A stretch of 64,000 nt of DNA from Salinarimonas sp. (lineage in GTDB: Bacteria > Pseudomonadota > Alphaproteobacteria > Rhizobiales > Beijerinckiaceae). Made by a program: the position numbers and the translations under genes. Under the pieces are notes generated by a model. That model saw only the letters and a program-made list of their open reading frames with translations. It ran no database searches and was not told where the DNA came from. Shown here piece after piece: positions 28,580-37,611 of this stretch (within the stretch, counting starts at the first letter, position 1; every line of letters starts with the position of its first letter). The DNA lies in assembly GCF_040111675.1 (NCBI RefSeq), contig NZ_CP157794.1, forward strand, positions 3,555,501 to 3,619,500, read 5' to 3'.

Positions 28580-29089
28580 ATGACCGACGCCAGCACCGCC
28601 GCACGCGCTCCCGTCGCCATCATCATGGGCAGCCAGTCCGACTGGGCGACGATGCGGCACGCGGCCGAGACGCTCGATGCGCTCGGCGTCGCCTACGACG
28701 CGCGGATCGTCTCCGCCCATCGAACGCCCGATCGGCTCTACGCCTTCGCCAAGGGCGCCCAGGGGGAGGGCTTCAAGATCGTCATCGCCGGGGCGGGCGG
28801 CGCGGCGCACCTGCCGGGCATGGCGGCGGCGCTGACGCCGCTGCCTGTCTTCGGCGTGCCGGTCGAATCGAAGGCGCTCTCGGGGGTCGACAGCCTGCAT
28901 TCCATCGTGCAGATGCCGGCGGGCATCCCGGTCGGCACGCTCGCCATCGGCCGCGCCGGGGCCGTCAACGCCGCGTTGCTGGCGGCGGCCGTTCTGGCGC
29001 TGACCGACGAGGCGCTGGCCGGACGGCTCGAGGCCTGGCGCGCGCGCCAGAGCGAATCGGTGGCCGAGCGCCCCGTCGACGAGGCGTGA
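28580..29089 (+). CDS. purE: 5-(carboxyamino)imidazole ribonucleotide mutase
   Basis: Converts N5-CAIR to CAIR in purine synthesis. It is a class I PurE of 169 residues and forms an octamer in known members. [12 protein letters not shown] holds the substrate phosphate loop, and the next helix and [14 protein letters not shown] carry the conserved catalytic His. [20 protein letters not shown] and [17 protein letters not shown] complete the pattern. GAGAGGAAA precedes the ATG. purK starts 22 bp later, so the two act in sequence from one transcript. Confidence 0.96.
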   Translation: MTDASTAARAPVAIIMGSQSDWATMRHAAETLDALGVAYDARIVSAHRTPDRLYAFAKGAQGEGFKIVIAGAGGAAHLPGMAAALTPLPVFGVPVESKALSGVDSLHSIVQMPAGIPVGTLAIGRAGAVNAALLAAAVLALTDEALAGRLEAWRARQSESVAERPVDEA

Positions 29090-29111
29090 GAACCCGCGAG
29101 GAGGACCGACC

Positions 29112-30203
29112 ATGACCCGCATCGCCCCCGGAGACGTCATCGGCATCCTCGGCGGCGGCCAGCTCGGCCGCATGATCGCGGTGGAGGCCGCGCGGCTCGG
29201 CCTCGACGTCCACGTCTTCAACGACGACCCGAGGAGCCCCGCCTTCCACGTCGCCGCCCGCGCCACGACGGCGGATTTCGCGGACACCGAGGCGCTGGCG
29301 GAATTCGCCAAGGGCTGCGCCGTCGTCACCTACGAGTTCGAGAACGTCCCCGTCGCCGCGGCGGAGGCGGTGGCCGCGCACGCACCGCTGCGCCCCGGCG
29401 CCAAGGCGCTGGCGACGGCGCAGGACCGGCTCGCCGAGAAGAGCTTCGTCGCCGATCTCGGCATCGCCGTCGCGCCCTTTCGCGCGGTGGACGACGCGGC
29501 CTCGCTCGCGCGCGCCCTCGACGAGATCGGCCGCCCGGCCGTGCTGAAGACCCGCCGCTTCGGCTACGACGGCAAGGGCCAGGCCGTGATTCGCGAGGGC
29601 GACGATGCGGACGCCGCCTTCGCCGCCATCGGCGGGAAGCCCGCGATCCTGGAGGGTTTCGTGCCCTTCGCGGCGGAGGTCTCCGTCGTCGCCGCGCGCG
29701 CGGCGGACGGCACGCTCGCCGCCTACGACCTGTGCGCGAACCGTCACGAGGGCGGCATCCTGGCGCAGACGACGGTCCCCGCCGCCGTCTCGCCCGCCAC
29801 CGAGGCCGCCGCGCGCGACATCGCCGCGCGGATCGGCGAGGCGCTCGACTATGTCGGCGTCTTCGCGGTGGAGATGTTCCTCGTGCGCGAGGGCGGGGAG
29901 GAGCGGCTCGTCGTCAACGAGATGGCGCCGCGGGTGCACAATTCCGGGCACTGGACGGATGTCGGCGCGCAGACCTCCCAGTTCGAGCAGCACGTGCGCG
30001 CCGTCTGCGGCTGGCCGCTCGGCCCGACGACGCGGCGCGCGCCGCGGGTGACGATGGAGAACCTCGTCGGCGCGGAGGTGGAGGCCTGGCGCGACCTCCT
30101 CGCCGATCCGGCGGCGCGGCTCACGCTCTACGGCAAGGGCGAGGCCCGGCCGGGGCGTAAGATGGGGCACGTGACGCGCCTATCCGGCGCCGGTGAGGGC
30201 TGA
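29112..30203 (+). CDS. purK: 5-(carboxyamino)imidazole ribonucleotide synthase
   Basis: ATP-grasp enzyme that carboxylates AIR with bicarbonate to N5-CAIR, the substrate of PurE. It has 363 residues. The N-terminal GILGGGQLGRMIAVEAARLG fold, VTYEFENVP, the ATP-grasp VLKTRRFGYDGKGQ loop, and the metal-binding FAVEMFLVR with NEMAPRVHNSGHWT are all present. GAGGAGGA precedes the ATG. It ends 28 bp from the convergent metallopeptidase gene. Confidence 0.96.
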   Translation: MTRIAPGDVIGILGGGQLGRMIAVEAARLGLDVHVFNDDPRSPAFHVAARATTADFADTEALAEFAKGCAVVTYEFENVPVAAAEAVAAHAPLRPGAKALATAQDRLAEKSFVADLGIAVAPFRAVDDAASLARALDEIGRPAVLKTRRFGYDGKGQAVIREGDDADAAFAAIGGKPAILEGFVPFAAEVSVVAARAADGTLAAYDLCANRHEGGILAQTTVPAAVSPATEAAARDIAARIGEALDYVGVFAVEMFLVREGGEERLVVNEMAPRVHNSGHWTDVGAQTSQFEQHVRAVCGWPLGPTTRRAPRVTMENLVGAEVEAWRDLLADPAARLTLYGKGEARPGRKMGHVTRLSGAGEG

Positions 30204-30231
30204 GCCGCGGGCTCGTCCCGGCTTCGTCCCG

Positions 30232-31302
30232 TCACGCCCCGCGCGCGGCGCGAACGCGGGCGTGGACGAAGGCGAGCTTCTCGATCGCCGCGGGCGCGAG
30301 GGTGAAGGGGTAGAGATCCGGCTGGCCCATGGAGCGGTTGAGCGCGTTCACCGCGAAGGTCAGCGGGGCCCAGGCGTCGACGAGGCGGGCGAGCTCGGGC
30401 TCGTGATGCGGGTCGAAGGGCACGCTGGTGGACAGGTCCTCCGCCGCCGGGTGGCGCGGCTTCAGCCGCAGGCCGAAGGCGCCCGCGGTCTCCAGCGTGT
30501 CGACCATGTGCAGGTAATGTGCGAAGGTCTCGGCCCAGTCCTCCCAGGCGTGCGCGCTGGCATAGGCGCTGACCTGACGCGTCGCCCAGTCCGCCGGCGG
30601 CCCTTCGGAATAGTGGCGCTGCAGGGCTGCGCCGTAATCCGTGCGCTCGTCGCCGAACAGGGCGCGGAAGGCGTCGAGCGCGCCGGCCTCCTCCACCAGC
30701 TTCGTCCAGTAATAGTGCCCGACCTCGTGACGCAGGTGCCCCAGCAGCGTGCGGTAGGGCTCGCCCATGGCCGAGCGGCGCGCCTCGCGCTCGCTGTCGT
30801 CCGCCTCGGCGACGGCGATGGTGACGAGGCCGTTGTCGTGCCCGGTCATCACCCCGGGCGCGCCCGGGGCCGGCGGATCGGCCAGGAAGTCGAAGGCGAG
30901 GCCCTTCGGGTCCTCGGGCCGGCGGGTGAGCGGCAGGCCGAGGGCGAGGAGCGTGTAGAACAGGCGCTTCTTCGCCGCCTCCAGCTTGCGCCAGCGACCG
31001 AGATTGGAATCCTGCGTCAGGTCGGGGATGACGTGATTGTGCCGGCAGGCGTGGCAGAAGCGGCTCTCGCCCGCGCCCTCGGCGGGCAGCAGCCAGGTGC
31101 AGGCGCCGTAGGCGGCGTTGGCGCAGAACAGGTAGGCCCGGCCTCCCGGCTCGCCCTGGACGCGCCAGACCTCGCCGTCGAGCGCGACGGCGAGCAGCCG
31201 CCCGGCCGCGGGATCGTAGCCGAGCCGCGCGGCGCATTGCGGGCAGGCCGCGTCCTCGAACTGGAGCGGCGCGCCGCAGGCGGTGCAGGCGAAGAGCTTC
31301 AT
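30232..31302 (-). CDS. Zinc-ribbon zinc metallopeptidase-like protein (DUF2248 type)
   Basis: Soluble protein of 356 residues from the ATG at 31302 (CCGGAGAC upstream). The N-terminal zinc ribbon has Cys6, Cys9, Cys20 and Cys23, and a second set is at Cys60, Cys68, Cys83 and Cys86. The catalytic-type motif is HEVGH at 192-196 within GHLRHEVGHYYW, followed by a downstream WEDWAETFAHYLHMVD acidic/His helix that may supply the third ligand. This matches the putative zinc-binding metallopeptidase family. It follows terD on the same strand but is separated from it by a strong terminator. The substrate is unknown. Confidence 0.85.
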   Translation of the reverse strand: MKLFACTACGAPLQFEDAACPQCAARLGYDPAAGRLLAVALDGEVWRVQGEPGGRAYLFCANAAYGACTWLLPAEGAGESRFCHACRHNHVIPDLTQDSNLGRWRKLEAAKKRLFYTLLALGLPLTRRPEDPKGLAFDFLADPPAPGAPGVMTGHDNGLVTIAVAEADDSEREARRSAMGEPYRTLLGHLRHEVGHYYWTKLVEEAGALDAFRALFGDERTDYGAALQRHYSEGPPADWATRQVSAYASAHAWEDWAETFAHYLHMVDTLETAGAFGLRLKPRHPAAEDLSTSVPFDPHHEPELARLVDAWAPLTFAVNALNRSMGQPDLYPFTLAPAAIEKLAFVHARVRAARGA

Positions 31303-31382
31303 GTCTCCGGTTTCCCCGATCTGAGCCCCCATCCCCTCCGCACGCAAACGCGCTCCGGCCGGGGAACGACACGCGACGAAAC

Positions 31383-31416
31383 GAAACGGCCGCCGCGGTC
31401 GCTCCGACCGGGCGGC
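31383..31416 (-). terminator. Strong terminator after the second terD
   Basis: ACGGCCGCC pairs with GGCGGCCGT, and a second inner stem CGGTCG/CGACCG extends it to about 15 bp with a 3-base loop. On the minus strand it is followed by TTCGTTTCGT. It starts 30 bp after the terD stop and probably ends the ter transcript. Confidence 0.7.
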
Positions 31417-31445
31417 CGTCTCGCGTCGGCGCGCGAGGGGCGCGA

Positions 31446-32024
31446 TCAGCCCACGTTCACGCCGTGATGCTTGGCGAGCGGGCCGAGCCCGCCGGCGAAG
31501 CCCTGGCCGACGGCCTTGAACTTCCACTCGTCGCCGTGGCGATAGACCTCGCCGAAGATCATCGCCGTCTCGACGGAGGCGTCCTCGGAGAGGTCGTAGC
31601 GGGCGATCTCGGCGCCGCCGGCCGCGTTCACGACGCGGATGAAGGCGTTGGAGACCTGGCCGAAATTCTGCTTGCGGGTCTCGCCCTCGTGGATCGTCAC
31701 GCTGAAGACGAGCTTCTTGACGTCGGCGGGGACCTTCGAGAGGTCGACCTTGACCTGCTCGTCGTCGCCCTCGCCCTCGCCGGAGCGGTTGTCGCCGGTG
31801 TGCTCGACGGAGCCGTCGCCGCCGACCTTGTTGTTGTAGAAGATGAAGTCCTGGTCGGTGCGGACCTTGCCGTCGTCCTTGACCAGGAAGACGCTCGCGT
31901 CGAGGTCGAACTCGGCGCCGTCGGTGGCGCGCGGATCCCAGCCGAGGCCGACGATGACGTTCGTCAGGCCGGGGGCCTCCTTGGAGAGGGATACGTTGCC
32001 GCCCTTCGAGAGAGAAACACCCAT
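31446..32024 (-). CDS. terD: TerD-family calcium-binding stress protein (second copy)
   Basis: Cytoplasmic TerD/CABP-type protein of 192 residues. The ATG at 32024 follows AAGGAG. It starts [20 protein letters not shown], then has [20 protein letters not shown] and the acidic [20 protein letters not shown] loop. These are the conserved Ca2+ ligands of TerD. The C terminus is [22 protein letters not shown]. It is last in the ter cluster, 90 bp after the antiporter gene, with a hairpin in between. Confidence 0.93.
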   Translation of the reverse strand: MGVSLSKGGNVSLSKEAPGLTNVIVGLGWDPRATDGAEFDLDASVFLVKDDGKVRTDQDFIFYNNKVGGDGSVEHTGDNRSGEGEGDDEQVKVDLSKVPADVKKLVFSVTIHEGETRKQNFGQVSNAFIRVVNAAGGAEIARYDLSEDASVETAMIFGEVYRHGDEWKFKAVGQGFAGGLGPLAKHHGVNVG

Positions 32025-32046
32025 TGTCGTCTCCTTCCGGTGTTGC

Positions 32047-32066
32047 GCGGCCCGTGGGCGGGCCGC
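32047..32066 (-). promoter_or_regulatory. Intercistronic hairpin between the antiporter gene and terD
   Basis: GCGGCCCG and CGGGCCGC form a perfect 8-bp stem around TGGG. No T-run follows on either strand. It may stabilise or segment the ter transcript. Confidence 0.45.
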
Positions 32067-32113
32067 CTCGTGAACCAGTCTATCGGACCCGTGCATCGGG
32101 CCCATGCCTCGGA

Positions 32114-33097
32114 TCAGGCGAACAGGAGATCCTGATACGAGTACAGGATGAAGGCGAAGTACGCGACCAGCATGGCGACGCCCATCGGCCGGCCGATCTT
32201 CGAGACCGTCAGCATCCAGGCGGCGAAGGCGAAGGTCACGCCCGCCATCACCCACATGTCGAGATCGACCAGCGTCTCGTCGATCACGAGCGGCTTGATC
32301 ATGGCCGTAATGCCGATGATCGAGAGGATGTTGAACAGGTTCGAGCCGACGATGTTGCCGATGATCATGTTGGTCTGGCGCTTCACCGCCGCCGCGAGGC
32401 AGGTCGAGAGCTCGGGCAGCGAGGTGCCGATGGCGATGACGGTGAGGCCGATCACCGCCTCGGGCACGCCGAGCGCGCTGCCTGCGGCGACCGCGCCCTG
32501 CACCAGCATCTCCGAGCCGATCACGAGCGCGGCGAGGCCCGCGAGCAGGAAACCGACGCCCTTGGCGGCCGAGTCGATGCCCTTCTCGTCGATATCCTCG
32601 TCGTGCTCGTCTTCCTCGCCGCCGCCTTCGTCCTTCCAGTACTGGTAGGCGATGAAGGCGACGAGAAGCCCGAACATGCCGAAGCCGGCCCAGCGCGGCA
32701 CGATGCCGTAGAGCATCAGCGCGACCAGGATCACGGTCGCGACCAGCATCATGCCCATGTCGCGCACCAGCTCGGACGGCTTGCCGTGCAGGGCGAAGAC
32801 CACCGCGGTGGCGCCGATGATCAGAAGGACGTTGGCGATGTTCGAGCCGACGATGTTGCCGAGCGAGATGCCCGGGAAGCCGGTGAGGTTGGCGTTGACC
32901 GAGGTGAACAGCTCGGGCGCCGAGGTGCCGAAGGCGACGATGGTCGCCCCGATGAAGAGCTTCGAGAGCCCTGCGCGCTCCGCGATGAAGGCGGCCGCAT
33001 CCACCGTCCAGTCGCCTCCCTTGATGAGCAGGAAGAGGCCGAAGGCGATGGCGCCGAAGGCGAGCACCGCCAGCTGATAGTCACCGATCTCGTTCAT
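32114..33097 (-). CDS. CaCA-family calcium/sodium antiporter (YrbG-like)
   Basis: Inner-membrane cation exchanger of 327 residues with about ten helices. Two inverted alpha-repeats are clear: [20 protein letters not shown] with [18 protein letters not shown], and [20 protein letters not shown] with [18 protein letters not shown]. The Glu and Asn residues of these repeats form the cation site. An acidic loop ([18 protein letters not shown]) near the middle resembles the cytosolic regulatory loops of exchangers and could bind Ca2+. The gene lies inside the ter cluster, where TerC is normally found. Confidence 0.92.
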   Translation of the reverse strand: MNEIGDYQLAVLAFGAIAFGLFLLIKGGDWTVDAAAFIAERAGLSKLFIGATIVAFGTSAPELFTSVNANLTGFPGISLGNIVGSNIANVLLIIGATAVVFALHGKPSELVRDMGMMLVATVILVALMLYGIVPRWAGFGMFGLLVAFIAYQYWKDEGGGEEDEHDEDIDEKGIDSAAKGVGFLLAGLAALVIGSEMLVQGAVAAGSALGVPEAVIGLTVIAIGTSLPELSTCLAAAVKRQTNMIIGNIVGSNLFNILSIIGITAMIKPLVIDETLVDLDMWVMAGVTFAFAAWMLTVSKIGRPMGVAMLVAYFAFILYSYQDLLFA

Positions 33098-33163
33098 GGA
33101 CGCGCGGAGGCTCCGGGGAGTTGCGGGAGGGAATGGGGTGCGGGGGGTGGCCGCCGATGCGCG

Positions 33164-33189
33164 ATCCCCGGCCGTCGCCGGCCGGGGAT
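33164..33189. repeat. Short palindrome with REP-like core between terB and the antiporter gene
   Basis: ATCCCCGGCCG and CGGCCGGGGAT form a perfect 11-bp stem with loop TCGC. The sequence around it (GGCCGGGGATGACA) matches the ends of the 13991-14180 inverted repeat, so both may belong to one dispersed repeat family. In place it may also act as an intercistronic hairpin. Confidence 0.6.
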
Positions 33190-33217
33190 GACACGCGTCG
33201 CGCCCGTCCTCACCCGA

Positions 33218-33670
33218 TCAGAGATCGAAGTCGGCGGGGTCGAGGGAGAGCTCGCGGGCGATGGTGCGCACCACGGCCTTCTCGTTGTCGTCGAAATCGC
33301 CGTCGGAGGCGCCGATGGCGATGCACACGCGCACCATGACGCGGGCCGCGTCCGGCTTGTCGCGCAGCTTGCCGACGTGCTTGAGCGCCTCGGCCTTGCC
33401 GATCTCGGCGTCGAACTCGAACTTCTCGGTGATCTTCTTGAAGAAGGCGATCACCTCCTCCATCTTGAAGACCTTCAGCTCGTCTGAATTCTCGATGTAT
33501 TTCATCATCTTCTGCTTTTCGGACGAGGAGATGTCCCCGTCCGCGGCGGCGACCAGGGCGCAGCCGGAGACCACGGCCTCCATGAACTCGCGGTTCTTGA
33601 AGCGTCCGACCTCGGTCTGCAGCGCCTCGCGCGCCTTGGCCACGTTGGTCTTGAGCCAGTCGAGCACCAT
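33218..33670 (-). CDS. terB: TerB-family tellurite resistance/stress protein
   Basis: Helical cytoplasmic protein of 150 residues with two repeated halves. The first has AVVSGCALVAAADGDISSSE and the second VRVCIAIGASDGDFDDNEKA. Both show the TerB DG(D/E)-x-E motif, thought to bind metal. The start ATG follows GGAAGGACG. In the ter system TerB lies at the inner face of the membrane and bridges membrane and TerD-like proteins. It lies 27 bp after terA on the same strand. Confidence 0.93.
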   Translation of the reverse strand: MVLDWLKTNVAKAREALQTEVGRFKNREFMEAVVSGCALVAAADGDISSSEKQKMMKYIENSDELKVFKMEEVIAFFKKITEKFEFDAEIGKAEALKHVGKLRDKPDAARVMVRVCIAIGASDGDFDDNEKAVVRTIARELSLDPADFDL

Positions 33671-33697
33671 GATCGTCGTCCTTCCCTCGTGTCGCCT

Positions 33698-35020
33698 CTA
33701 CTTGGAGCCACGCGTCCAGCGCATGCCCCAATTGAAGGCCTGGTCCATCGGCATGTGATTCTGAAAATACTTGACCTCGCGTGACACGCGCATCTGCCCG
33801 CCGACGTTCTCGAGCAGGGTGACGGCGCACATGCCCATGTTCGAGGTCTCGTCGAGGCGCACCTCGACGGGGGGCTGGTCGGGGGCGTAGACCGTGACCA
33901 CGCCGTCGGTCGCGGCCCAGTTGGGCGCGCCCTCGTAGATGAAGGCGTAGACCAGGATGCGGCGGATCTCGTCCCAGTGGCGGCCGTTGATGCGCAGCCA
34001 TTCGCCGTCGGCGCTCTGGCCGGTGCGGTCGTCGGCGGAGAGCTGCACGAAGGGCGGACCGTCGAAGAAGCCGAAGGAATCGCCCAGCGCCTGGACGGCG
34101 CCCTTGCGGCCGTCGGCGAGCTCGAACAGGCAGCCGAGATCGAGGTCGACGCCCTTGGGCTTGCCGAAGCCGAAGAAGCCGCCGCCGCCGGAGGGCGGGG
34201 CCTGATTCCGGTTCCAGTTCAGGTTGATGCGCACCTCGCCGTAGCCGCCGGCTGCGGCGGGTTTCTTGGCGAGATCGATGGATTTCCGCTCTTTCGTGAG
34301 CGTCACCTTCGAGAGGTTGATAGACGCCGCAGCGGGTGCAGCAGAGCGTTTCTCTTCCGCCGCGCCGGCGCCGACGCGGGGCACGCTGGGCGGGCGGGCG
34401 GTGGAGGGCGGCGGAGGAGGTGACGCAGGGGAAGGAGGCGGCGGGGGCGGCGGGGGCGGCGCGGCCTCGGGCTCCTCGTCGACGACGACGCCGAAGCTCT
34501 CGGCGAGCGGCTTCAGGCCGCCGGCGAAGCCCTGGCCGACCGCACGGAACTTCCACTGGCCGTTGCGCAGGTAGAGCTCGCCGAGGATCAGCGCCGTCTC
34601 GCTCATGCCGGCGGTCTCGACCCTGTAGGTCGCGACCGGCGACCCGCCGTCGAGGACGGCGATCTCGAGGCCGGCGACCTGGGCGAAGGAGAGCTTGCGC
34701 CGGGCGCCGTCGTGGATCGTGGCGGTGACGGCGACCTTCTCGACGCCGGCGGGCATGGAGCCGAAGGCGACGGCGAAGGTGGTCTCCTTCGCGCCGCCGT
34801 CGGCGGGGGCGTTCTGGGAGGTGAGCCGCACGGCGTGGCCGGGGCCGTCGGGCTGGCCGTAGAACACCATGTCCGCGTCGCCGGAGACCTTGCCGGTCCC
34901 CTGCAGCAGGAAGGCGGACACGTCGATCTCGGGAACGGCGCCGGACGGCGTGAAGCGGACCCGGACGACGGGCTGGCTGGCGTTCACCGGCGCGTTCGCG
35001 CCCTTCGTGAGCTCGGTCAC
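33698..35020 (-). CDS. terA: TerA-like protein: TerD-like domain, Pro-rich linker, TerA domain
   Basis: Cytoplasmic protein of 440 residues from the GTG at 35020 (GAGGGGGTGAG upstream). Residues 1-180 form a TerD-like domain (VRVRFTPSGAVPEIDVSAFL, and a C-terminal [24 protein letters not shown]), which lacks the full acidic loop. A linker with a run of prolines follows (about 187-215), then a basic stretch. The last 170 residues match TerA: VRINLNWNRN, KGVDLDLGCLFELADGRKG and FFDGPPFVQLSADDRTG, ending MPMDQAFNWGMRWTRG. It lies 77 bp after the first terD. Confidence 0.92.
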   Translation of the reverse strand: MTELTKGANAPVNASQPVVRVRFTPSGAVPEIDVSAFLLQGTGKVSGDADMVFYGQPDGPGHAVRLTSQNAPADGGAKETTFAVAFGSMPAGVEKVAVTATIHDGARRKLSFAQVAGLEIAVLDGGSPVATYRVETAGMSETALILGELYLRNGQWKFRAVGQGFAGGLKPLAESFGVVVDEEPEAAPPPPPPPPPSPASPPPPPSTARPPSVPRVGAGAAEEKRSAAPAAASINLSKVTLTKERKSIDLAKKPAAAGGYGEVRINLNWNRNQAPPSGGGGFFGFGKPKGVDLDLGCLFELADGRKGAVQALGDSFGFFDGPPFVQLSADDRTGQSADGEWLRINGRHWDEIRRILVYAFIYEGAPNWAATDGVVTVYAPDQPPVEVRLDETSNMGMCAVTLLENVGGQMRVSREVKYFQNHMPMDQAFNWGMRWTRGSK

Positions 35021-35097
35021 GGTCTCACCCCCTCGAGATCGTCGGCCAAGGAAAATTGGCGCGCCACGGCGAGCGTCGCCGTGGCGCGCCCTCCGAC

Positions 35098-35685
35098 TCA
35101 GATATGAGCGAGCGCCGCGCCCGCAAGATCCTGGGCCGTGCGGCCCGTGGCGGGCGCGCCGATCGCCTTCATGGTCCATTCCCCGGACGCACGGCTGACG
35201 ACCGCCATGACGACGCCGGTATGCGCGCCCTGCTCGGTGAGGGTGTAGCGGGCGATCTCCTTGCCGGCGCGCTCGTCGACGAGGCGGCAGAAGGCGTTCT
35301 CGACCTCGTTGAAGCTCTGGCCGCGGAAGGAGTTGACGGTGAAGACCAGCGTCTGCACCGCGGCGGGCAGGCGATCGAGATCGACCGCGATCGTCTCGTC
35401 GTCGCCCTCGCCCTCGCCGGTGAGGTTGTCGCCGGAATGGACGATCGCGCCGTCGTTCGACTTGAGCTGGCGGAACCAGACGATGTCGGTCAGCTGCTTG
35501 CCCTGGTCGAACATCAGGCAGGAGGCGTCGAGGTCGATGTCCCCGCCGCCGCCGCCGAGGAGGCCGGAGAGGAAGCCGCCCTTCTTCTTCACCGGATCCC
35601 AGCCGAGGCCCATGCGGACCTTGGAGAGCCCGGCGCTCTCCTTGGCGAGCGAGATGGTTTGACCCTTGGACAACGAAATCGCCAC
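35098..35685 (-). CDS. terD: TerD-family stress protein (first copy) with Gly-rich insert
   Basis: TerD-type Ca2+-binding protein of 195 residues. The GTG at 35685 follows GGGAGG and gives the normal start AISLSKGQTISLAKE. The core motifs MGLGWDPVKKKGG, DIDLDASCLMFDQG and [18 protein letters not shown] are all present. Between WDP and DLDAS there is an inserted FLSGLLGGGGG stretch, absent from the second copy. It is the first gene of the ter cluster, so the promoter should lie in the 255 bp upstream, where I see no clear consensus. Confidence 0.92.
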   Translation of the reverse strand: MAISLSKGQTISLAKESAGLSKVRMGLGWDPVKKKGGFLSGLLGGGGGDIDLDASCLMFDQGKQLTDIVWFRQLKSNDGAIVHSGDNLTGEGEGDDETIAVDLDRLPAAVQTLVFTVNSFRGQSFNEVENAFCRLVDERAGKEIARYTLTEQGAHTGVVMAVVSRASGEWTMKAIGAPATGRTAQDLAGAALAHI

Positions 35686-35940
35686 GGCGCGCCTCCCGAA
35701 AGTTGGAGCTGGATGTCTGGAGATGTTCGGCTGAAATGTCGCTCTGGATTTCCCTTGCACGGTTAAGTGCTTGCGCGATCGAATCCTGTCAAGCCGCCAC
35801 GCTCGGAAACAGTGCGCGAGACGTTAACCCCAAATTACGTCCAGCGCACGCGTTTTCGGCCCCGTCCGTCTGGCCGAACGCCCCCGGCGCGCGTCCGAGC
35901 ACCCTCCATCCCTGTGAGCGAGCAGGATCGGCGGCCCGCC

Positions 35941-36258
35941 TCACCCGCCCGTCGCGCCGAGCAGCCATTCCGTCGTCGGGCCGTCGGCGCCGACGGAGAG
36001 GAAGAACACGACCGGCGTGTCGTAGGGGTGATGCTCGCGGATGGCGGCGGCGACCTGCTCGGCGAGACCCTTGCGGGTCTTGACGAGACCGATCAGCTCG
36101 TGCGCCTCCTCGATCGCCCCCTGCCAGGCGTAGACGCTGCGCATGCCCGGGATCAGGTTGACGCAGGCGGCGAGCCCGCGCTCGACGAGAACGCGGGAGA
36201 CCGCGCCCGCGGCGGCCTCGTCGGGAAAGGTCGTGTAGACGAAGAGCGGCTCATCCAT
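35941..36258 (-). CDS. cutA: CutA divalent-cation tolerance protein
   Basis: Small trimeric protein of 105 residues in known family members. The ATG at 36258 follows GAGAGGTAGGA. It begins [20 protein letters not shown], continues [19 protein letters not shown] and [15 protein letters not shown], and ends with [24 protein letters not shown]. These are the classic CutA blocks, including the metal-contact ACVN and HPYDTP segments. It is divergent from nadK, 54 bp away. Its link to copper tolerance in E. coli is not firm, so the role is uncertain. Confidence 0.93.
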   Translation of the reverse strand: MDEPLFVYTTFPDEAAAGAVSRVLVERGLAACVNLIPGMRSVYAWQGAIEEAHELIGLVKTRKGLAEQVAAAIREHHPYDTPVVFFLSVGADGPTTEWLLGATGG

Positions 36259-36312
36259 GCTATTCCTACCTCTCGCGAATCCCCGGGCCCGGCCGATAGG
36301 TGGCGCATTCCG

Positions 36313-37083
36313 ATGAGCCGTGACAAGACGATCGCCATCGTCGCGAGCCAGAATCCCGAAGCCGAGGCGGCGGCGGAGCGCCTGCGCGCGCTCTATCCCA
36401 ACGTCTCGCCCGAGCATGCGGACATCGTCGTCGCGCTCGGCGGCGACGGGCTGATGCTGCAGACGCTCCACCTGTTCATGGGGGTCGAGAAGCCGATCTA
36501 CGGCATGAACCGCGGCTCCGTCGGCTTCCTGATGAACGACTACCGCGAGGACGGCCTGATGGAGCGCCTCGCCGCCGCGCAGCGGGCGATCATCCATCCG
36601 CTGCTGATGACGGCGGTGGACGTGCAGGGCAAGACCCACACGGCGCGGGCGATCAACGAGGTCTCGATGCTGCGCCAGACCCACCAGGCCGCCAAGCTGT
36701 CCATCGCGGTGGACGGCAAGGTGCGCATGCCCGAGCTGATCGCCGACGGCATCCTGGTGTCGACGCCCGCCGGGTCGACGGCCTACAACTTCTCCACCGG
36801 CGGGCCGATCCTGCCGCTGAACGCGCCGCTCCTCGCGCTCACCCCGATCTCGGCCTTCCGCCCGCGGCGCTGGCGCGGGGCGCTGCTGCCGGACCACGCG
36901 CGGGTGACCATCGAGGTGAAGGAGGCGGATCTGCGCCCGGTCGCGGCGGTGGCCGACCACACCGAGTTCCGCCGCGTCGCCAAGGTCGAGGCCTCTCTCG
37001 ACCGCACCATCGATCTCGTCATGCTCCACGATCCCGGCCACGGGCTCGACGAGCGCATCCTGCGCGAGCAGTTCGGGCCGTGA
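36313..37083 (+). CDS. nadK: NAD kinase
   Basis: Phosphorylates NAD to NADP with ATP. It has 256 residues, the short form common in alphaproteobacteria. GGDG at 43-46 ([14 protein letters not shown]), the NEVSM motif and [18 protein letters not shown] define the ATP and NAD sites, and the C-terminal half forms the beta-sandwich. The ATG at 36313 gives the normal start TIAIVASQ. Its stop overlaps the response-regulator start by 4 bp (GTGA), so the two are translationally coupled. Confidence 0.95.
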   Translation: MSRDKTIAIVASQNPEAEAAAERLRALYPNVSPEHADIVVALGGDGLMLQTLHLFMGVEKPIYGMNRGSVGFLMNDYREDGLMERLAAAQRAIIHPLLMTAVDVQGKTHTARAINEVSMLRQTHQAAKLSIAVDGKVRMPELIADGILVSTPAGSTAYNFSTGGPILPLNAPLLALTPISAFRPRRWRGALLPDHARVTIEVKEADLRPVAAVADHTEFRRVAKVEASLDRTIDLVMLHDPGHGLDERILREQFGP

Positions 37084-37607
37084 GCGAAGATCCATCCCTC
37101 GAGAACGCCCCTTCCCTCCCGGACGCCGCCGGCATGCGCATCGCCTTCGAACGTCTCTCCGTCGTCGTGGCCGAGGACGACCCGTTCTTCCGGCGTCTTC
37201 TGGTGGCCTGGCTCGAGGCCTTCGGCGCGAAGAGCGTGCGCGCGGCGGCCGACGGGGCCCGCGCCTTCGACATGATCCAGGCCGCGCCGGCGGATCTCGT
37301 CGTGACCGACTGGGAGATGCCCGGCCTCGACGGCATCGGCCTGACGAAGCGCCTGCGCGATCGCACCGCGAGCCCGAGCCCCTTCGTGCCGATCCTGATG
37401 GTGACGAGCTACGCCGAGCGCGGGCGGGTGATGAAGGCCATGCGCGCGGGGGTGAGCGGCTACCTCGTCAAGCCGGCGACGCCGCGGGCCTTCTACGAGC
37501 GCCTCCTCGCCATCTGCGCCGACACGCGCCCCTTCGTGGCGACGCCGCATTATTTCGGGCCCGACCGCAGCCGCCCGCAGGCCTTCGCGGCCGATCCGGA
37601 GGGGTGA
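37080..37607 (+). CDS. Stand-alone response regulator (CheY-like receiver)
   Basis: A single receiver domain of 175 residues, starting with GTG inside the nadK stop. The acidic pair is Glu32-Asp33-Asp34, the phospho-acceptor is Asp77 in [12 protein letters not shown], the switch Thr109 is in MVTSYAE and Lys131 is in [11 protein letters not shown]. No output domain follows; only a short tail is present. Its neighbours are an Hpt-like protein and an MBL hydrolase. It could act as an intermediate in a phosphorelay or by protein contact. No kinase gene lies here. Confidence 0.9.
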   Translation: MSEDPSLENAPSLPDAAGMRIAFERLSVVVAEDDPFFRRLLVAWLEAFGAKSVRAAADGARAFDMIQAAPADLVVTDWEMPGLDGIGLTKRLRDRTASPSPFVPILMVTSYAERGRVMKAMRAGVSGYLVKPATPRAFYERLLAICADTRPFVATPHYFGPDRSRPQAFAADPEG

Positions 37608-37611
37608 GGCG

